A stretch of DNA of 64,000 nucleotides from Bacteroidetes oral taxon 274 str. F0058 (GCA_000163695.1 GG774889.1:874515-938514); one strand, 5' to 3'; numbered from the stretch's first letter, positions 1 to 8,901 are shown. The notes: generated by a model not told the origin, from the letters alone. Program-made: numbers and translations.

Positions 1-145
1 TGCAGGTAAAACCGCCGATTTTCCCCCCAAGGTGATACTCTAAGAAACTCCGATATAACGACACTACTCGCCAAAGCCGATAAAATCTATACTTTAATAC
101 TCAAACAAACTCTATGAAATTATTGGTTCGACTCCCGTAGCTCCA
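1..145 (+). ncRNA. ssrA: probable 3' end of tmRNA (ssrA), cut by the window edge
   Basis: Bases 125-145 read like the T arm and 3' acceptor strand of tmRNA (GGTTCGACTCCCG then TAGCTCCA). This matches the conserved tmRNA ending apart from the CCA, which is not encoded; the two tRNA genes nearby also lack an encoded CCA. The upstream 120 bases have no reading frame and would be the pseudoknot and 3' part of the RNA. The T stem is imperfect (one mismatch), and the tag-peptide part and 5' acceptor strand lie outside the window, so the call rests on the 3' end alone. tmRNA rescues stalled ribosomes and tags nascent peptides for proteolysis. Confidence 0.5.
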
Positions 146-199
146 CAGAAGGTATTGTATGGGGATATATTATCTGTCTTATAAGGCTTTGTGAAATAT

Positions 200-228
200 A
201 AGAGACTGTTCGTCAAGAATAGTCTCTT
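200..228 (+). terminator. hairpin downstream of the tmRNA-like RNA
   Basis: An 8-bp perfect stem, AAGAGACT at 200-207 and AGTCTCTT at 221-228, closes a 13-base loop. It lies 55 bases after the predicted tmRNA end and before the oppositely oriented tRNA genes. There is no long T run, so it may be a terminator or a processing hairpin. Confidence 0.4.
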
Positions 229-307
229 GTATTATAAGTTACGTACATAAAAACACTCCAAAAGAAAACTTACCTCTGATAATCAAGAGGCAAGCTCAAT
301 CTGTATG

Positions 308-390
308 TACCCGGAGCGGGACTTGAACCCGCACAGCCGTGAAGCCAAAGGATTTTAAGTCCTTCGTGTCTACCATTCCACCACCCGGGC
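308..390 (-). tRNA. tRNA-Leu (anticodon TAA)
   Basis: Read on the minus strand, the gene starts GCCCGGGTGG, has the anticodon loop CTTAAAA with TAA as anticodon, a variable arm of class II length, the T arm GGTTCAAGTCCC, and ends TCCGGGT plus an A discriminator. The acceptor stem pairs with two G-T wobbles. The long variable arm and UAA anticodon identify leucine (UUA/UUG codons). CCA is not encoded. Confidence 0.95.
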
Positions 391-416
391 AACGGAAAAA
401 AATTTTTTATTTATAG

Positions 417-489
<73 letters not shown>

Positions 490-612
490 ATAAACAGGCT
501 GCAAAGATAACACTTTTTTTTGAATTATCATTGACGGATCAAATATTGTTACTATTCATTGGCAATAAATATTGTAATCCGTTTGTGTCGGGTATCTGAT
601 ATAATTCGTTGT

Positions 613-644
613 GTTGTTTTTCTTGAAAAATGTTTATACCTTTG
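613..644 (+). promoter_or_regulatory. Bacteroidota-type promoter for the uvrA remnant
   Basis: The -7 box TACCTTTG at 637-644 fits TAnnTTTG, with GTTG at 613-616 about 20 bases upstream as a -33 element. It precedes the ATG at 679 by 34 bases. Confidence 0.55.
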
Positions 645-678
645 CAGCCTGTTTGGTGTCGAAAGATAGATAATTACA

Positions 679-1911
679 ATGATAGAGACAAAGATAGAGA
701 TAAAAAATACACGTGTCCATAATCTGAAAGGTATCAGTGTCGATATCCCTCACAATAAGCTCGTTGTGGTGAGTGGGTTGTCGGGGAGCGGCAAGTCGTC
801 GTTAGCTTTCGATACGGTATATGCCGAAGGGCAGCGACGTTATGTAGAGAGTTTGTCTGCGTATATAAGGCAGTTCCTTGGGCGTATGAACAAACCCGAA
901 GTCGATTATATCAATGGACTGCCACCTGCAATAGCCATAGAGCAGAAAGTGATAAGCAACAACCCTCGCTCGACTGTCGGCACCTCTACCGAGATATACG
1001 AATATCTAAAACTGTTGTTTGCCCGTGTAGGCAAGACCGTATCGCCTGTTTCGGGGCAGATTGTACAGAAAGACAATATCAAAGATGTTATCGATTTTAT
1101 AATGAGTCTGCCATTGGATACGGAGATTTATCTGCTGTCGCCCATCGTCCTATCCGAAAACCGAACTATCGAAGAGCATCTCACCGTTATGCAACAGCAA
1201 GGCTTCAGCCGTGTCTTTGTAGATAACGAGGCGGTGCGTATCGGTGATTTTTTAGAGAAGAAAACGGCTAAAAACAAAAAGGTGAAGCTACTTGTAGACC
1301 GCGTCCGAAACGATGGTCGCAAAGAGACCGAGAACCGTTTGGCAGACTCGGTGCAGGTGGCTTTTTTCGAGGGGCACGGCGTCTGCGAACTGATATATAA
1401 GATAGCAGGAGAGTCGAAAAGCCATACCTTCTCAGAGATTTTCGAGGCAGACGGTATAATATTTTCCGAGCCTTCGGTGGAGATGTTCAGCTTCAACAAT
1501 CCTGTAGGAGCTTGTCCGAAATGCGAGGGTTTCGGCAAAACGATAGGTATTTCGCCTGACTTGGTCGTTCCCGACAAGAGCCTCAGCGTTTATCAAGATG
1601 CTATTGCCTGTTGGCGAGGCGATAGTGCCAAAGAGTGGAAGCAGGCTCTGATAATGAATGCCGACAAATTCGATTTCCCCATACACAGACCATATTGCGA
1701 GTTATCAGAGGAACAGATAGAGTTGTTGTGGAAAGGCAATCAATACTTCGGGGGTATCAATCAGTATTTCGATTTTGTCGAAAGCCAACAATATAAGATA
1801 CAGTATCGAGTGCTTTTGGCTCGTTACCGCGATGTTACTCTATGCCCCGAATGCAAGGGGACACGCCTGCGACCGGAAGCTCGCAATGTAAAACTTTTTT
1901 TCGGACAGTGA
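679..1911 (+). pseudogene. uvrA: excinuclease ABC subunit A, N-terminal part only (truncated)
   Basis: UvrA recognises DNA damage in nucleotide excision repair; full-length proteins are about 930-950 residues with two ATPase modules. This frame gives 410 residues. It has the first Walker A (GLSGSGKSSLAFDT, about residues 33-46), the RRYVESLSAYIRQFL segment typical of UvrA, the UvrB-binding/insertion region, and a first zinc-finger half CPKCEGFG (about 282-289). It ends shortly after CPECKGTRLRPEA. The ABC signature of module 1, all of module 2 and the second Walker A are missing. Homology runs to within a few residues of the TGA at 1909-1911, and the oppositely oriented next gene ends 22 bases later, so the missing half is not hidden in another frame. 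The promoter and start look normal. A second, intact uvrA elsewhere is likely but not visible here. Confidence 0.85.
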
Positions 1912-1933
1912 TATCTTTTGTCTTTTTTCGCGA

Positions 1934-2785
1934 TCAGACAATCTTCTTTAGGATATCGTATGCTATGATTTTCTCTGCCTGCAACTCTTTGAGGTAGTGC
2001 TTGATATCCCACAATTGTTTCTCGTCCATAGTAGCCTGTATTACAATTTTTTTCTGATTGTATGTGGTGATTACGAGTATATTCTCGTCTATCTTGACCA
2101 ATTCGGATATTAGTCGGCTTTTGTTTTTGCTATCGCAGAATATCTCCACTTTTATCTGATGTCTTGCACTTTGTACGGCGTCGAGGCGTAGTACAAGTTC
2201 GTCTACGAAGACGTGTCGTTTCTCGGGCGAAATCTTCGGGCTTACTATAAGTGCCAACGACGACTCCAACACGGTTTCGGCGGGCTGGTAACGTTTGGAA
2301 TCTACGTTGTAGAGCAACTCCACGAAACAATCTGCAATGCCTACGTCTACGGCACTCTGAGGGTTGTCGTCGGCAATGATATTGATGCCACGCAAACGTT
2401 TCTCTTTGAAGTATGCTCTCACCAGATCGGGAACATTAGTCGCAATCCTTTTGTTTGAGAAAGAGAAAACGTCTTTGTATCTCATATTGCTTGGTACAAA
2501 GACACTTAGGTTTGTCTTCGTACTGTCGAAACTATATATTCTTTCGTATTCTTTTCGCTGGTCGGTGAGGAAATGTTCGTGTACGATAGCCAAATCTTGC
2601 ATACCGTTCGTCAGCGAGAAAAACAGGTGATTTTTGTTTAAATACCGTATCTCGGCAGGGAAGTCGCGAGAGAAGAGCAACTGCTTCGAATTGTCGTGGA
2701 AGTCTATATCTATTCCGCTATTTACAAGTTGATTCTCGAAATCTTTAAGTATTTGTATATCCTGCGATATTGCTATTCTTAACAT
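1934..2785 (-). CDS. diverged HisG-like (ATP phosphoribosyltransferase fold) protein
   Basis: Length is 283 residues, the same as long-form HisG of Bacteroides as I recall it. The order of recognisable segments also follows HisG: MLRIAI at the N terminus, a DLAIVHEH segment where HisG has ADLGIVGEN, KRIATNVPDLVRAYF (HisG: KKIATSYP.ILR.F), GIADC, LESSLALIVSP, LRLDAVQSA, and a C-terminal regulatory ACT-like domain ending AEKIIAYDILKKIV. The motifs that bind substrate in HisG are altered. KGR near the N terminus is absent, the DDDIP-like segment is LNKNHLF, and the phosphate loop normally like GSVEIxPGIGLAD reads NPQSAVDVGIAD. It is therefore probably not a working histidine biosynthetic enzyme. 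It is the last gene of a tight operon with hpt and an AsmA-like gene, with a 15-base gap and no his genes nearby. Role unknown; nucleotide or PRPP sensing is only a guess prompted by hpt. Confidence 0.65.
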   Translation of the reverse strand: MLRIAISQDIQILKDFENQLVNSGIDIDFHDNSKQLLFSRDFPAEIRYLNKNHLFFSLTNGMQDLAIVHEHFLTDQRKEYERIYSFDSTKTNLSVFVPSNMRYKDVFSFSNKRIATNVPDLVRAYFKEKRLRGINIIADDNPQSAVDVGIADCFVELLYNVDSKRYQPAETVLESSLALIVSPKISPEKRHVFVDELVLRLDAVQSARHQIKVEIFCDSKNKSRLISELVKIDENILVITTYNQKKIVIQATMDEKQLWDIKHYLKELQAEKIIAYDILKKIV

Positions 2786-2800
2786 ATTGTTTATCTGTTT

Positions 2801-5800
2801 TTAAGGGTTATTCTGAGGTTTTACGTTTGCTTTGAGGGCGTCCGAAATCATCTTTTTCAGTTCCATTACTTGCTTCTGAGTAGCGTTTTGTTTTTCGGGT
2901 TTGAATAGATTGCTATACTGCAAGTTCAGTAGTTTCAGCTTCGTTAGTTTCAAGCCTTTTGCTTGCGAATAAAGAAGGTCTACGCCGATTCGTACGGGTG
3001 ATATTGTCTCTGCTTTGATTTTGTACGACTGCGATAAATTGTATTTCCCCTGCAATACTACCTGATAATTATCCATCGAGAGTAAAAACGGGAACAACTC
3101 CACTTCGTCGCGGAAGACGGTAAGCTCTACGGCGAGCGAGTCTACGACATTCTTTGTCTTTTTCTTGAATAATAGCATCTTAGCCATCTTTTCGAATGTC
3201 TCGTTATCTATAAGAACCAAGTTTTTGCCCTCTATTGCGGAGGCTCCTCTGAGAGTAGAATACTTTATGTCGTAGTTCGAGTTCAGATATGTTTCGGCTG
3301 CCAGATGAAACTCGCCTTTGCCTGCGAAATATCGTAACATCGGCACTATGGTATCTATCTGAGGAATCATTTTTATTAGTTTATCTATCTCTATATCGAG
3401 TAGATGGAAGTCTATACCCGTAAATAGATGGTTTTTACGCTCAGACCGATACATTGCCGTAAGTTGCATTTTTGCTGCCTCGCAGGTGAACCCCATCTGT
3501 TCTAGTACGAGTACTCCGTCTTTGATTATCAGCTTGCCTCCGAGGTTATATATATCGGTTTCGGCTACTTTGCCGTGCGAAACTTTGGTATTGAGCATCA
3601 CATCTACATTCCAAGGCACCATAAACGGCTCTTTATCACCGTTCTGAGGCTTCTCGGCAACAGCGGCTTTCTGTACCGAGTCTTTTGCCCCGAAACTGCT
3701 GACCATATCCATAAGTTCCGATACATTGACCATATCCGACGTGAAATCGAGGTTGGCTTTGAGCATACCCGTATTTTTCATATAGTCGGCAATATTGGTA
3801 ACAGTTCCCGCCAGGTTGAAGTCCGACTGTTTTACGACAAATCTGCCCTTGTTGATATTCAACTTGTCGGGGGTAAGTTGAAAGTCTATACGAGGAGCCT
3901 TGATGCCATCGGCTAACTCCTTTGTTTTCACGTCCATTCGGTCTACCTGTACGTCGAAATGCGGTAAGAATTGCAGAAATGCGTTCTGTTGTGTCGCATC
4001 GTAGGTAATATCTCCATTAACGGCAACGTCGGCTGTGGATATACTGACATTTTTGCCATAATTGGCATCGAAGCTCGCAGAGAGCAACTTTACCATAAAG
4101 GTGTTAAGGTTTTTATTTTTCTTCGAAGGCAACATATAGAAGTCGCCTTTTGGTTTGGATATTTGTGCTGTTATTGTATCCATAGTCAGTCCGAGTCTGT
4201 CGATATTGTACGAGCACTTTACCGCAAGGGGTGTTTTTTTGTCCATAACGTCGGATATACCTATATCGAATGCCGAATTTTGCAGCGAAGCCCGCATCGT
4301 GCCTACCTGTTTGAAGTCGGCAGTCGGGGCGTCTGAGACGGTAACCCCCACCAGCTCCTTGAATTTGGGATTACTTTTTGCCGATGGTATGGCAACGGTA
4401 ATCACACCTGTCGGCATCGTCAATTTGGTGGTGTCTTTGTAGACGAAAGACAGATTACGTGTGTCTAACTTGCCTTTCAACTTTATACGTTTCAGGTTGG
4501 CTGCGGTAATATCTTTTACGGTAAAATTACCTTTGAGGTTAGTTTTCGCCGTCCCACGTAGCTGCATAGAATCCGGAACGAAGGCTTTTATGTCTTCGAA
4601 GTCGATATTGCCGTTTATTTGTAGGTCGCAGTGTTGTCTGTCGGATAAATCGGCAATGTTGCCGTCTAATACGACAGCGGATTTGCCCGTTTTTACTCTT
4701 AGTTTATTCAGCTGTATGTCAGATGTTTTGGAGTTCATATTAAATTGGATTTGCCCGTTGATGTCTCGTAAGGTCATAGGTAATCCTTTCTGCGAATATT
4801 TGGTATGCTTTATATCGATATTAGCCATTATCGATGGGATTGTATCGCCCTGCAATTTACCTTGCACTTCGCCCGACACATTTATGTCGCCCTCTATGGT
4901 CATATCGGATATAGTCTTTTTCAGATTGTCTGGCAATAGGCTGATTATCTTGCCTATATTGAGCCAATCGGTATCGAACTTTATATCCATATCGATTAGT
5001 TTTTCGAGTTTATGAATCCAGCCTTCGATAGTGATTTTATTGTTCGATATGTCGATGAAGCCGCCGTTTTTTATATCGACAAATAATTTTTTTATATCGA
5101 CAGCCAGAGGTAGTTCGATTTGCAAATCTCTGTTTACCATTAATTTGTCTGTGCCTTTTGTTACATTCAGAGCCGTTATGCCGGACTTCATTGTTCCCTC
5201 AATCTTATCTTTGTTTTTGCTGCCGTCTATGTCGAGAGACAGTTTTTTCATCGATACGTCCAGGCTCGCAGTGTCTGCCATATAAAACCATACGTCGTCT
5301 GCCGCCAATCCGAAGTCGGCATTGCCGTTCTCTTGATTGAGCGTAGCTGCAAGCGATAGGTTAAGGTTTTTTATCTTAGAGTCGATACCACTCTGTTTGT
5401 CGGTGTATAATACGCTTAATCGTTCTATTTCAATACGTTTTATGTCTATGAAGTCGAATGGCATTTTGAACTTCGTAGTATCTTTCTTAGTCGTGTCCGA
5501 TGGGAATACGTCGTAATTACTTGTTCCCGTACTGTCGGTGTATATATTTACAAAGCCATTTTGTAAAATAATTTCGTTTATTATCAGCTCTTTATCGAAT
5601 AGAAATTTGGTCAGATTCACCTTACCTACGAGATTGTTTACTCGCAATAGCGTATCCGATGCCGAACCCTTAATGGGATTTATAAGTACGACATCGCTTA
5701 GTTTCACTCCAAAATTCGGAAACGTCGAGAAAAACGTCAGTTCCACCTCACGCAGGTCTGATTGGCATTTGATATTTTTTTGCAATGCATTACGAACTAT

Positions 5801-5914
5801 CGGTGTGAGTCGCTCAGGTGTAAATACAAACCACACGGCTATAAGTATAGCTACAACCAGAACGGCTAATAGAGAGCCGATAGAGATAAGAGTTATTTTT
5901 AGAGGTTTTTTCAT
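2801..5914 (-). CDS. AsmA-like envelope protein
   Basis: A 1037-residue protein with one N-terminal membrane anchor (about residues 8-31) and a long periplasmic part rich in short beta strands. The opening after the anchor (PERLTPIVRNAL, then a strand reading VELTFFSTFPNFGVKLSDV) is characteristic of the AsmA family, as are the late segments about LDIEIDKLIKMIPQID and an AsmA-type C-terminal region with GEFHLAAETYLN. AsmA/TamB/YhdP-type proteins are thought to form bridge-like conduits carrying lipids between inner and outer membrane. The start lies 14 bases after the hpt stop, and the next gene begins 15 bases after its own stop, so the three genes form one transcription unit. A second giant protein of this superfamily lies at 51918-56471. 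Confidence 0.8.
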   Translation of the reverse strand: MKKPLKITLISIGSLLAVLVVAILIAVWFVFTPERLTPIVRNALQKNIKCQSDLREVELTFFSTFPNFGVKLSDVVLINPIKGSASDTLLRVNNLVGKVNLTKFLFDKELIINEIILQNGFVNIYTDSTGTSNYDVFPSDTTKKDTTKFKMPFDFIDIKRIEIERLSVLYTDKQSGIDSKIKNLNLSLAATLNQENGNADFGLAADDVWFYMADTASLDVSMKKLSLDIDGSKNKDKIEGTMKSGITALNVTKGTDKLMVNRDLQIELPLAVDIKKLFVDIKNGGFIDISNNKITIEGWIHKLEKLIDMDIKFDTDWLNIGKIISLLPDNLKKTISDMTIEGDINVSGEVQGKLQGDTIPSIMANIDIKHTKYSQKGLPMTLRDINGQIQFNMNSKTSDIQLNKLRVKTGKSAVVLDGNIADLSDRQHCDLQINGNIDFEDIKAFVPDSMQLRGTAKTNLKGNFTVKDITAANLKRIKLKGKLDTRNLSFVYKDTTKLTMPTGVITVAIPSAKSNPKFKELVGVTVSDAPTADFKQVGTMRASLQNSAFDIGISDVMDKKTPLAVKCSYNIDRLGLTMDTITAQISKPKGDFYMLPSKKNKNLNTFMVKLLSASFDANYGKNVSISTADVAVNGDITYDATQQNAFLQFLPHFDVQVDRMDVKTKELADGIKAPRIDFQLTPDKLNINKGRFVVKQSDFNLAGTVTNIADYMKNTGMLKANLDFTSDMVNVSELMDMVSSFGAKDSVQKAAVAEKPQNGDKEPFMVPWNVDVMLNTKVSHGKVAETDIYNLGGKLIIKDGVLVLEQMGFTCEAAKMQLTAMYRSERKNHLFTGIDFHLLDIEIDKLIKMIPQIDTIVPMLRYFAGKGEFHLAAETYLNSNYDIKYSTLRGASAIEGKNLVLIDNETFEKMAKMLLFKKKTKNVVDSLAVELTVFRDEVELFPFLLSMDNYQVVLQGKYNLSQSYKIKAETISPVRIGVDLLYSQAKGLKLTKLKLLNLQYSNLFKPEKQNATQKQVMELKKMISDALKANVKPQNNP

Positions 5915-5928
5915 CTCTTTGTAAGATT

Positions 5929-6465
5929 TTATTCCGTTACTGTATAAATATCAGGTAGATTACGCCCGTATCCGTTGTAGTCGAGCCCATAGCCTACGAT
6001 AAAATCGTTTGGTATCGTCATCGCCACGTAGTCGGGTTTTATATCATATCTCAGAGCATCGGGTTTTAGTAATAGCGTAGAAATCAGTATTTTGCCTGCA
6101 CCGCGATTTTGCAACATTTCCAATACTTTGGACATAGTTTTGCCCGAATCCACTATATCCTCGATAATGACTACCGTCCTGCCTTTGAGGTTCTCTTTGA
6201 GCCCTATCAGCTCAAGCATCTCGTCCGAAGAGGTTGTGCCGTGATATGAGGCTATTTTTACGAAAGATATTTCGCACGGGAAGGTTATCCGTTTCATCAA
6301 GTCGGCGGCAAACATAAATGAACCGTTCAATATAGAGATGAAAAGCGGATTCTCGTTTTTCAACTCAGAGTTCATTCGATTGGCTATATCGTTGATAGCC
6401 AAAGTTATTTTGCTTTCCGGTATGGATTTTTTGAAATTCCTGTCCAATATTTTTATCTTATCCAT
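5929..6465 (-). CDS. hpt: hypoxanthine phosphoribosyltransferase
   Basis: The 178-residue length is usual for bacterial HPRT. The PRPP-binding motif VVIIEDIVDSGKTM (about residues 96-109) has the acidic pair and the glycine/threonine loop. LNGSFMFAADLMKRI near residue 45 matches the pyrophosphate-loop region, and DFIVGYGLDYNGYGRNLPD is the purine-binding C-terminal segment. The enzyme salvages hypoxanthine and/or guanine to IMP/GMP in the cytoplasm. It is the first gene of the hpt - AsmA-like - HisG-like operon and is preceded by a good -7 box. Confidence 0.95.
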   Translation of the reverse strand: MDKIKILDRNFKKSIPESKITLAINDIANRMNSELKNENPLFISILNGSFMFAADLMKRITFPCEISFVKIASYHGTTSSDEMLELIGLKENLKGRTVVIIEDIVDSGKTMSKVLEMLQNRGAGKILISTLLLKPDALRYDIKPDYVAMTIPNDFIVGYGLDYNGYGRNLPDIYTVTE

Positions 6466-6508
6466 TGTATAACAATATGTCGAAGTTTGTCAATAATTTT
6501 ATAATTGT

Positions 6509-6516
6509 CAAAGGTA
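6509..6516 (-). promoter_or_regulatory. -7 box of the hpt operon
   Basis: The minus-strand sequence TACCTTTG fits TAnnTTTG, 44 bases before the hpt start. I see no clear -33 TTTG at the ideal distance. Confidence 0.5.
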
Positions 6517-6652
6517 CAAAAAAAAGCAATAGGCTTGTTATATATGTTATTATTTTTGATTGACGTATCGTATCTTATTTTGTGAGAAGATATAATATGT
6601 TATTGTATATTGTTGATATTCAAAGAAAACATTTGGCTGTCTTTATCTTGTG

Positions 6653-6703
6653 TTTTTTTTTAGTAAAAAAAAGAGGTCTCTCTTGTCCCCGAGAAACCCC
6701 TTT
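6653..6703 (-). terminator. intrinsic terminator after the SDR reductase gene
   Basis: A 13-bp stem with two mismatches (6670-6682 with 6691-6703) has an 8-base loop. It is followed, on the minus strand, by a long T run (the A-rich stretch before 6670). It lies about 27 bases after the reductase stop codon. Confidence 0.65.
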
Positions 6704-6729
6704 GCAATTATAATTAAAACTTTATCTTA

Positions 6730-7473
6730 CTATACTGTCATACCGCCATCGACGCTGATGACCGTACCGTTGATGTATGCAGCGTCGTCCGAAGCCAGAA
6801 ATGCGTATGCGGCAGCTATCTCTTCGGGTTTGCCCAGACGCTTTACGGGAACTTTGTCTTCCATCGACTTGAGCACCTCCTCGGGCATCTTACGCACCAT
6901 ATCGGTAAGGATAAAACCGGGAGCAACGGCATTGACGGTTACGCCTTTCTTGCCGAGTTCGCGAGCCATTGTCTTGGTCATTCCGATAAGTCCCGCCTTG
7001 GTGGCAACGTAGTTCGTCTGTCCGAAGTTGCCGTATAGAGCCACCACCGACGAGGCGTTGACTATTCGTCCCCAACCCTGCTCGGTCATAATATCGGCGG
7101 CACACTTGGCACAGTAGAACACCCCCGTCAGATTGACGTCGATGACCTGCTGCCAGAGCTCGGGCGTCATCTTTTTCAGAGTGGAGTCGCGAGTGATACC
7201 GGCGTTGTTGATGAGTATCTCGTACTTGCCGTATTGTTCGACAACTTTTTTGGAGGCAGCCTCGACTTCGGCAAAGTTTGAGGTATTTACTTTCAGAAAC
7301 GAAGCCTTGCCGCCTGCGGCATTAATCTCGGCGGCGGTCTGTTTGCCTTTTTCTTCGTTCATATCCCAGATAACTACCACTGCACCCTCTTGGGCAAATC
7401 TCATTGCCGTAGCACGACCGATACCGTCGGCTCCGCCCGTGACAACGGCGATTCTATCTTTCAATCCATTCAT
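6730..7473 (-). CDS. short-chain dehydrogenase: acetoacetyl-CoA / 3-oxoacyl-ACP reductase (FabG/PhaB type)
   Basis: A 247-residue classical SDR. The cofactor glycine motif is VVTGGADGIGRATAMRF (about 10-26), followed by NNAGITRDSTL and the catalytic Ser-Tyr-Lys set (NASSVVALYG, then TNYVATKAG). Other family segments are VAPGFILTDM and the C-terminal INGTVISVDGGMTV. These enzymes reduce 3-ketoacyl thioesters with NAD(P)H. Sequence alone does not separate ACP from CoA use. The gene lies 41 bases downstream of an acetyl-CoA acetyltransferase on the same strand, so conversion of two acetyl-CoA to 3-hydroxybutyryl-CoA is the likely joint role. A terminator follows it. Confidence 0.85.
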   Translation of the reverse strand: MNGLKDRIAVVTGGADGIGRATAMRFAQEGAVVVIWDMNEEKGKQTAAEINAAGGKASFLKVNTSNFAEVEAASKKVVEQYGKYEILINNAGITRDSTLKKMTPELWQQVIDVNLTGVFYCAKCAADIMTEQGWGRIVNASSVVALYGNFGQTNYVATKAGLIGMTKTMARELGKKGVTVNAVAPGFILTDMVRKMPEEVLKSMEDKVPVKRLGKPEEIAAAYAFLASDDAAYINGTVISVDGGMTV

Positions 7474-7514
7474 ATCTTTATGTTTTTATGGTTAGACATT
7501 CGTATGTTATTGTA

Positions 7515-8702
7515 TTACATCATATTCTCTATGATAATGGCAGCCCCTTGTCCACCTCCGATACAGAGTGTTGCCAGACCGTTTTTGGCGTGGCGGCGGT
7601 GCATTTCGTATATCAGCGAAATAAGTATTCTTACGCCCGAAGCCCCTATCGGATGACCCAGAGCGATGGCTCCGCCGTTGACGTTCACTTTTTCGGGATC
7701 GAGCTTTAGGTCTCGTATTACGGCGATACTTTGCGATGCAAAAGCCTCGTTGGCTTCGACCAGATCCAAGTCTTCGACGGTCATTTTAGCCATCTTCAGA
7801 GCTTTCTCGGTGGCGTACACCGGTCCGTAGCCCATTATCTGCGGATCTAAGCCTGCCGTGGCGTATGCTTTCACGCGAGCCATAGGTTTTATACCGAGCT
7901 CTTTAGCTTTCTCGCCCGACATCAGTATGAGGAATCCTGCTCCGTCGTTGATACCCGAAGAGTTGCCCGCCGTGACGGTACCGTCTTTTTTGAATGCCGG
8001 ACGCAGCTTTGCCAATGCCTCCAACGTAGTGCCCGGACGTGGGAACTCGTCGGTGTCGAATATCTTGGGCTCGCCTCGCTTTTGCGGTATCTCCACAGGT
8101 ACTATCTCGTCTTTGAAGCGTCCTGCCTTCTGTGCCGCTTCGCAACGCTGCTGGCTGGTAACGGCGAATCGGTCTTGGTCTTCACGCGAGATATGCCAGC
8201 GTTCGGCGATGTTTTCGGCAGTGATACCCATATGTACATTGGAGAATGCTTCTGTCAGACCGTCTTTTATCATAGAGTCTACTATCTGTCCGTCGCCCAT
8301 ACGATGTCCGTTGCGGGCATTAGGCAGCAGGTAAGGAGCGTTTGTCATACTTTCGGTACCACCGCAGAGTATGACGTCGGCGTCGCCTGCTTTGATGATT
8401 TGTGTGGCGAGCGATACGCTACGAAGCCCCGAACCGCAGACTATATTTATTGTGAAAGCGGGCTTTTCGACAGGTATACCCGCGTGTACTGCCACCTGAC
8501 GTATTACATTCTGTCCCAAACCTGCACCGAGCACATTGCCCGCTACTACTTCGTCTATCTGGTCGGGGCGGATGCCTGCACGTCTGATTGCCTCTTTGGC
8601 TGCTACCACGCCTATCTCCACTGCCGACATACCGGCAAGCGAACCGTTGAAACTGCCGATAGGCGTACGGGCGGCAGATACTATCACTACTTCTTTACTC
8701 AT
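7515..8702 (-). CDS. acetyl-CoA C-acetyltransferase (thiolase II)
   Basis: The start is taken at the ATG at 8700-8702 (MSKEVVIVSAARTPIG), the usual thiolase N terminus; an upstream in-frame ATG would add 19 residues unlike the family. The product is 395 residues, typical length. The acylated cysteine lies in NIVCGSGLRSV, the histidine in GHPIGASG, and the second catalytic cysteine in LCIGGGQGAA. NEAFASQ is also conserved. It condenses two acetyl-CoA to acetoacetyl-CoA, or cleaves it. With the downstream SDR it forms a two-gene unit of the kind that starts butyrate or polyhydroxybutyrate synthesis; no PHA synthase or crotonase is in the window. Confidence 0.93.
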   Translation of the reverse strand: MSKEVVIVSAARTPIGSFNGSLAGMSAVEIGVVAAKEAIRRAGIRPDQIDEVVAGNVLGAGLGQNVIRQVAVHAGIPVEKPAFTINIVCGSGLRSVSLATQIIKAGDADVILCGGTESMTNAPYLLPNARNGHRMGDGQIVDSMIKDGLTEAFSNVHMGITAENIAERWHISREDQDRFAVTSQQRCEAAQKAGRFKDEIVPVEIPQKRGEPKIFDTDEFPRPGTTLEALAKLRPAFKKDGTVTAGNSSGINDGAGFLILMSGEKAKELGIKPMARVKAYATAGLDPQIMGYGPVYATEKALKMAKMTVEDLDLVEANEAFASQSIAVIRDLKLDPEKVNVNGGAIALGHPIGASGVRILISLIYEMHRRHAKNGLATLCIGGGQGAAIIIENMM

Positions 8703-8756
8703 ACTTTTATATGTTCTTTTTTTGGAAATTATTAATTTGTTTCTTACAATTACGTG

Positions 8757-8764
8757 CAAAGTTA
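8757..8764 (-). promoter_or_regulatory. -7 box of the thiolase-reductase operon
   Basis: The minus-strand TAACTTTG fits TAnnTTTG, 54 bases before the thiolase ATG. Confidence 0.5.
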
Positions 8765-8831
8765 ATATTTTTTTTCAAGTTGCGGTTAGTTTTTTTCTGC
8801 CTGTACCTGATAATATGGATAGACAACGAAG

Positions 8832-8865
8832 AAAAAAGATGGCAACGTCTTTGCCGCCTTTTTTT
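8832..8865 (-). terminator. terminator downstream of recQ
   Basis: GGCA/TGCC at 8841-8844 and 8851-8854 is extended by an A-rich 5' arm (AAAAAAG) and a T-rich 3' arm (CTTTTTTT). It forms a hairpin with a small internal bulge and U-runs on either strand. It lies between the recQ stop and the thiolase promoter. Confidence 0.5.
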
Positions 8866-8901
8866 GACTAACGTTCTGTCTGAGAAGGTTTTTGGGGTGG
8901 G

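Noticed and set aside
8703..8759. N-terminal 19-codon extension of the thiolase
   Set aside because: Thiolases start at the MSKEVVIVSAARTP-type sequence; the extension lies against the -7 box at 8757-8764.
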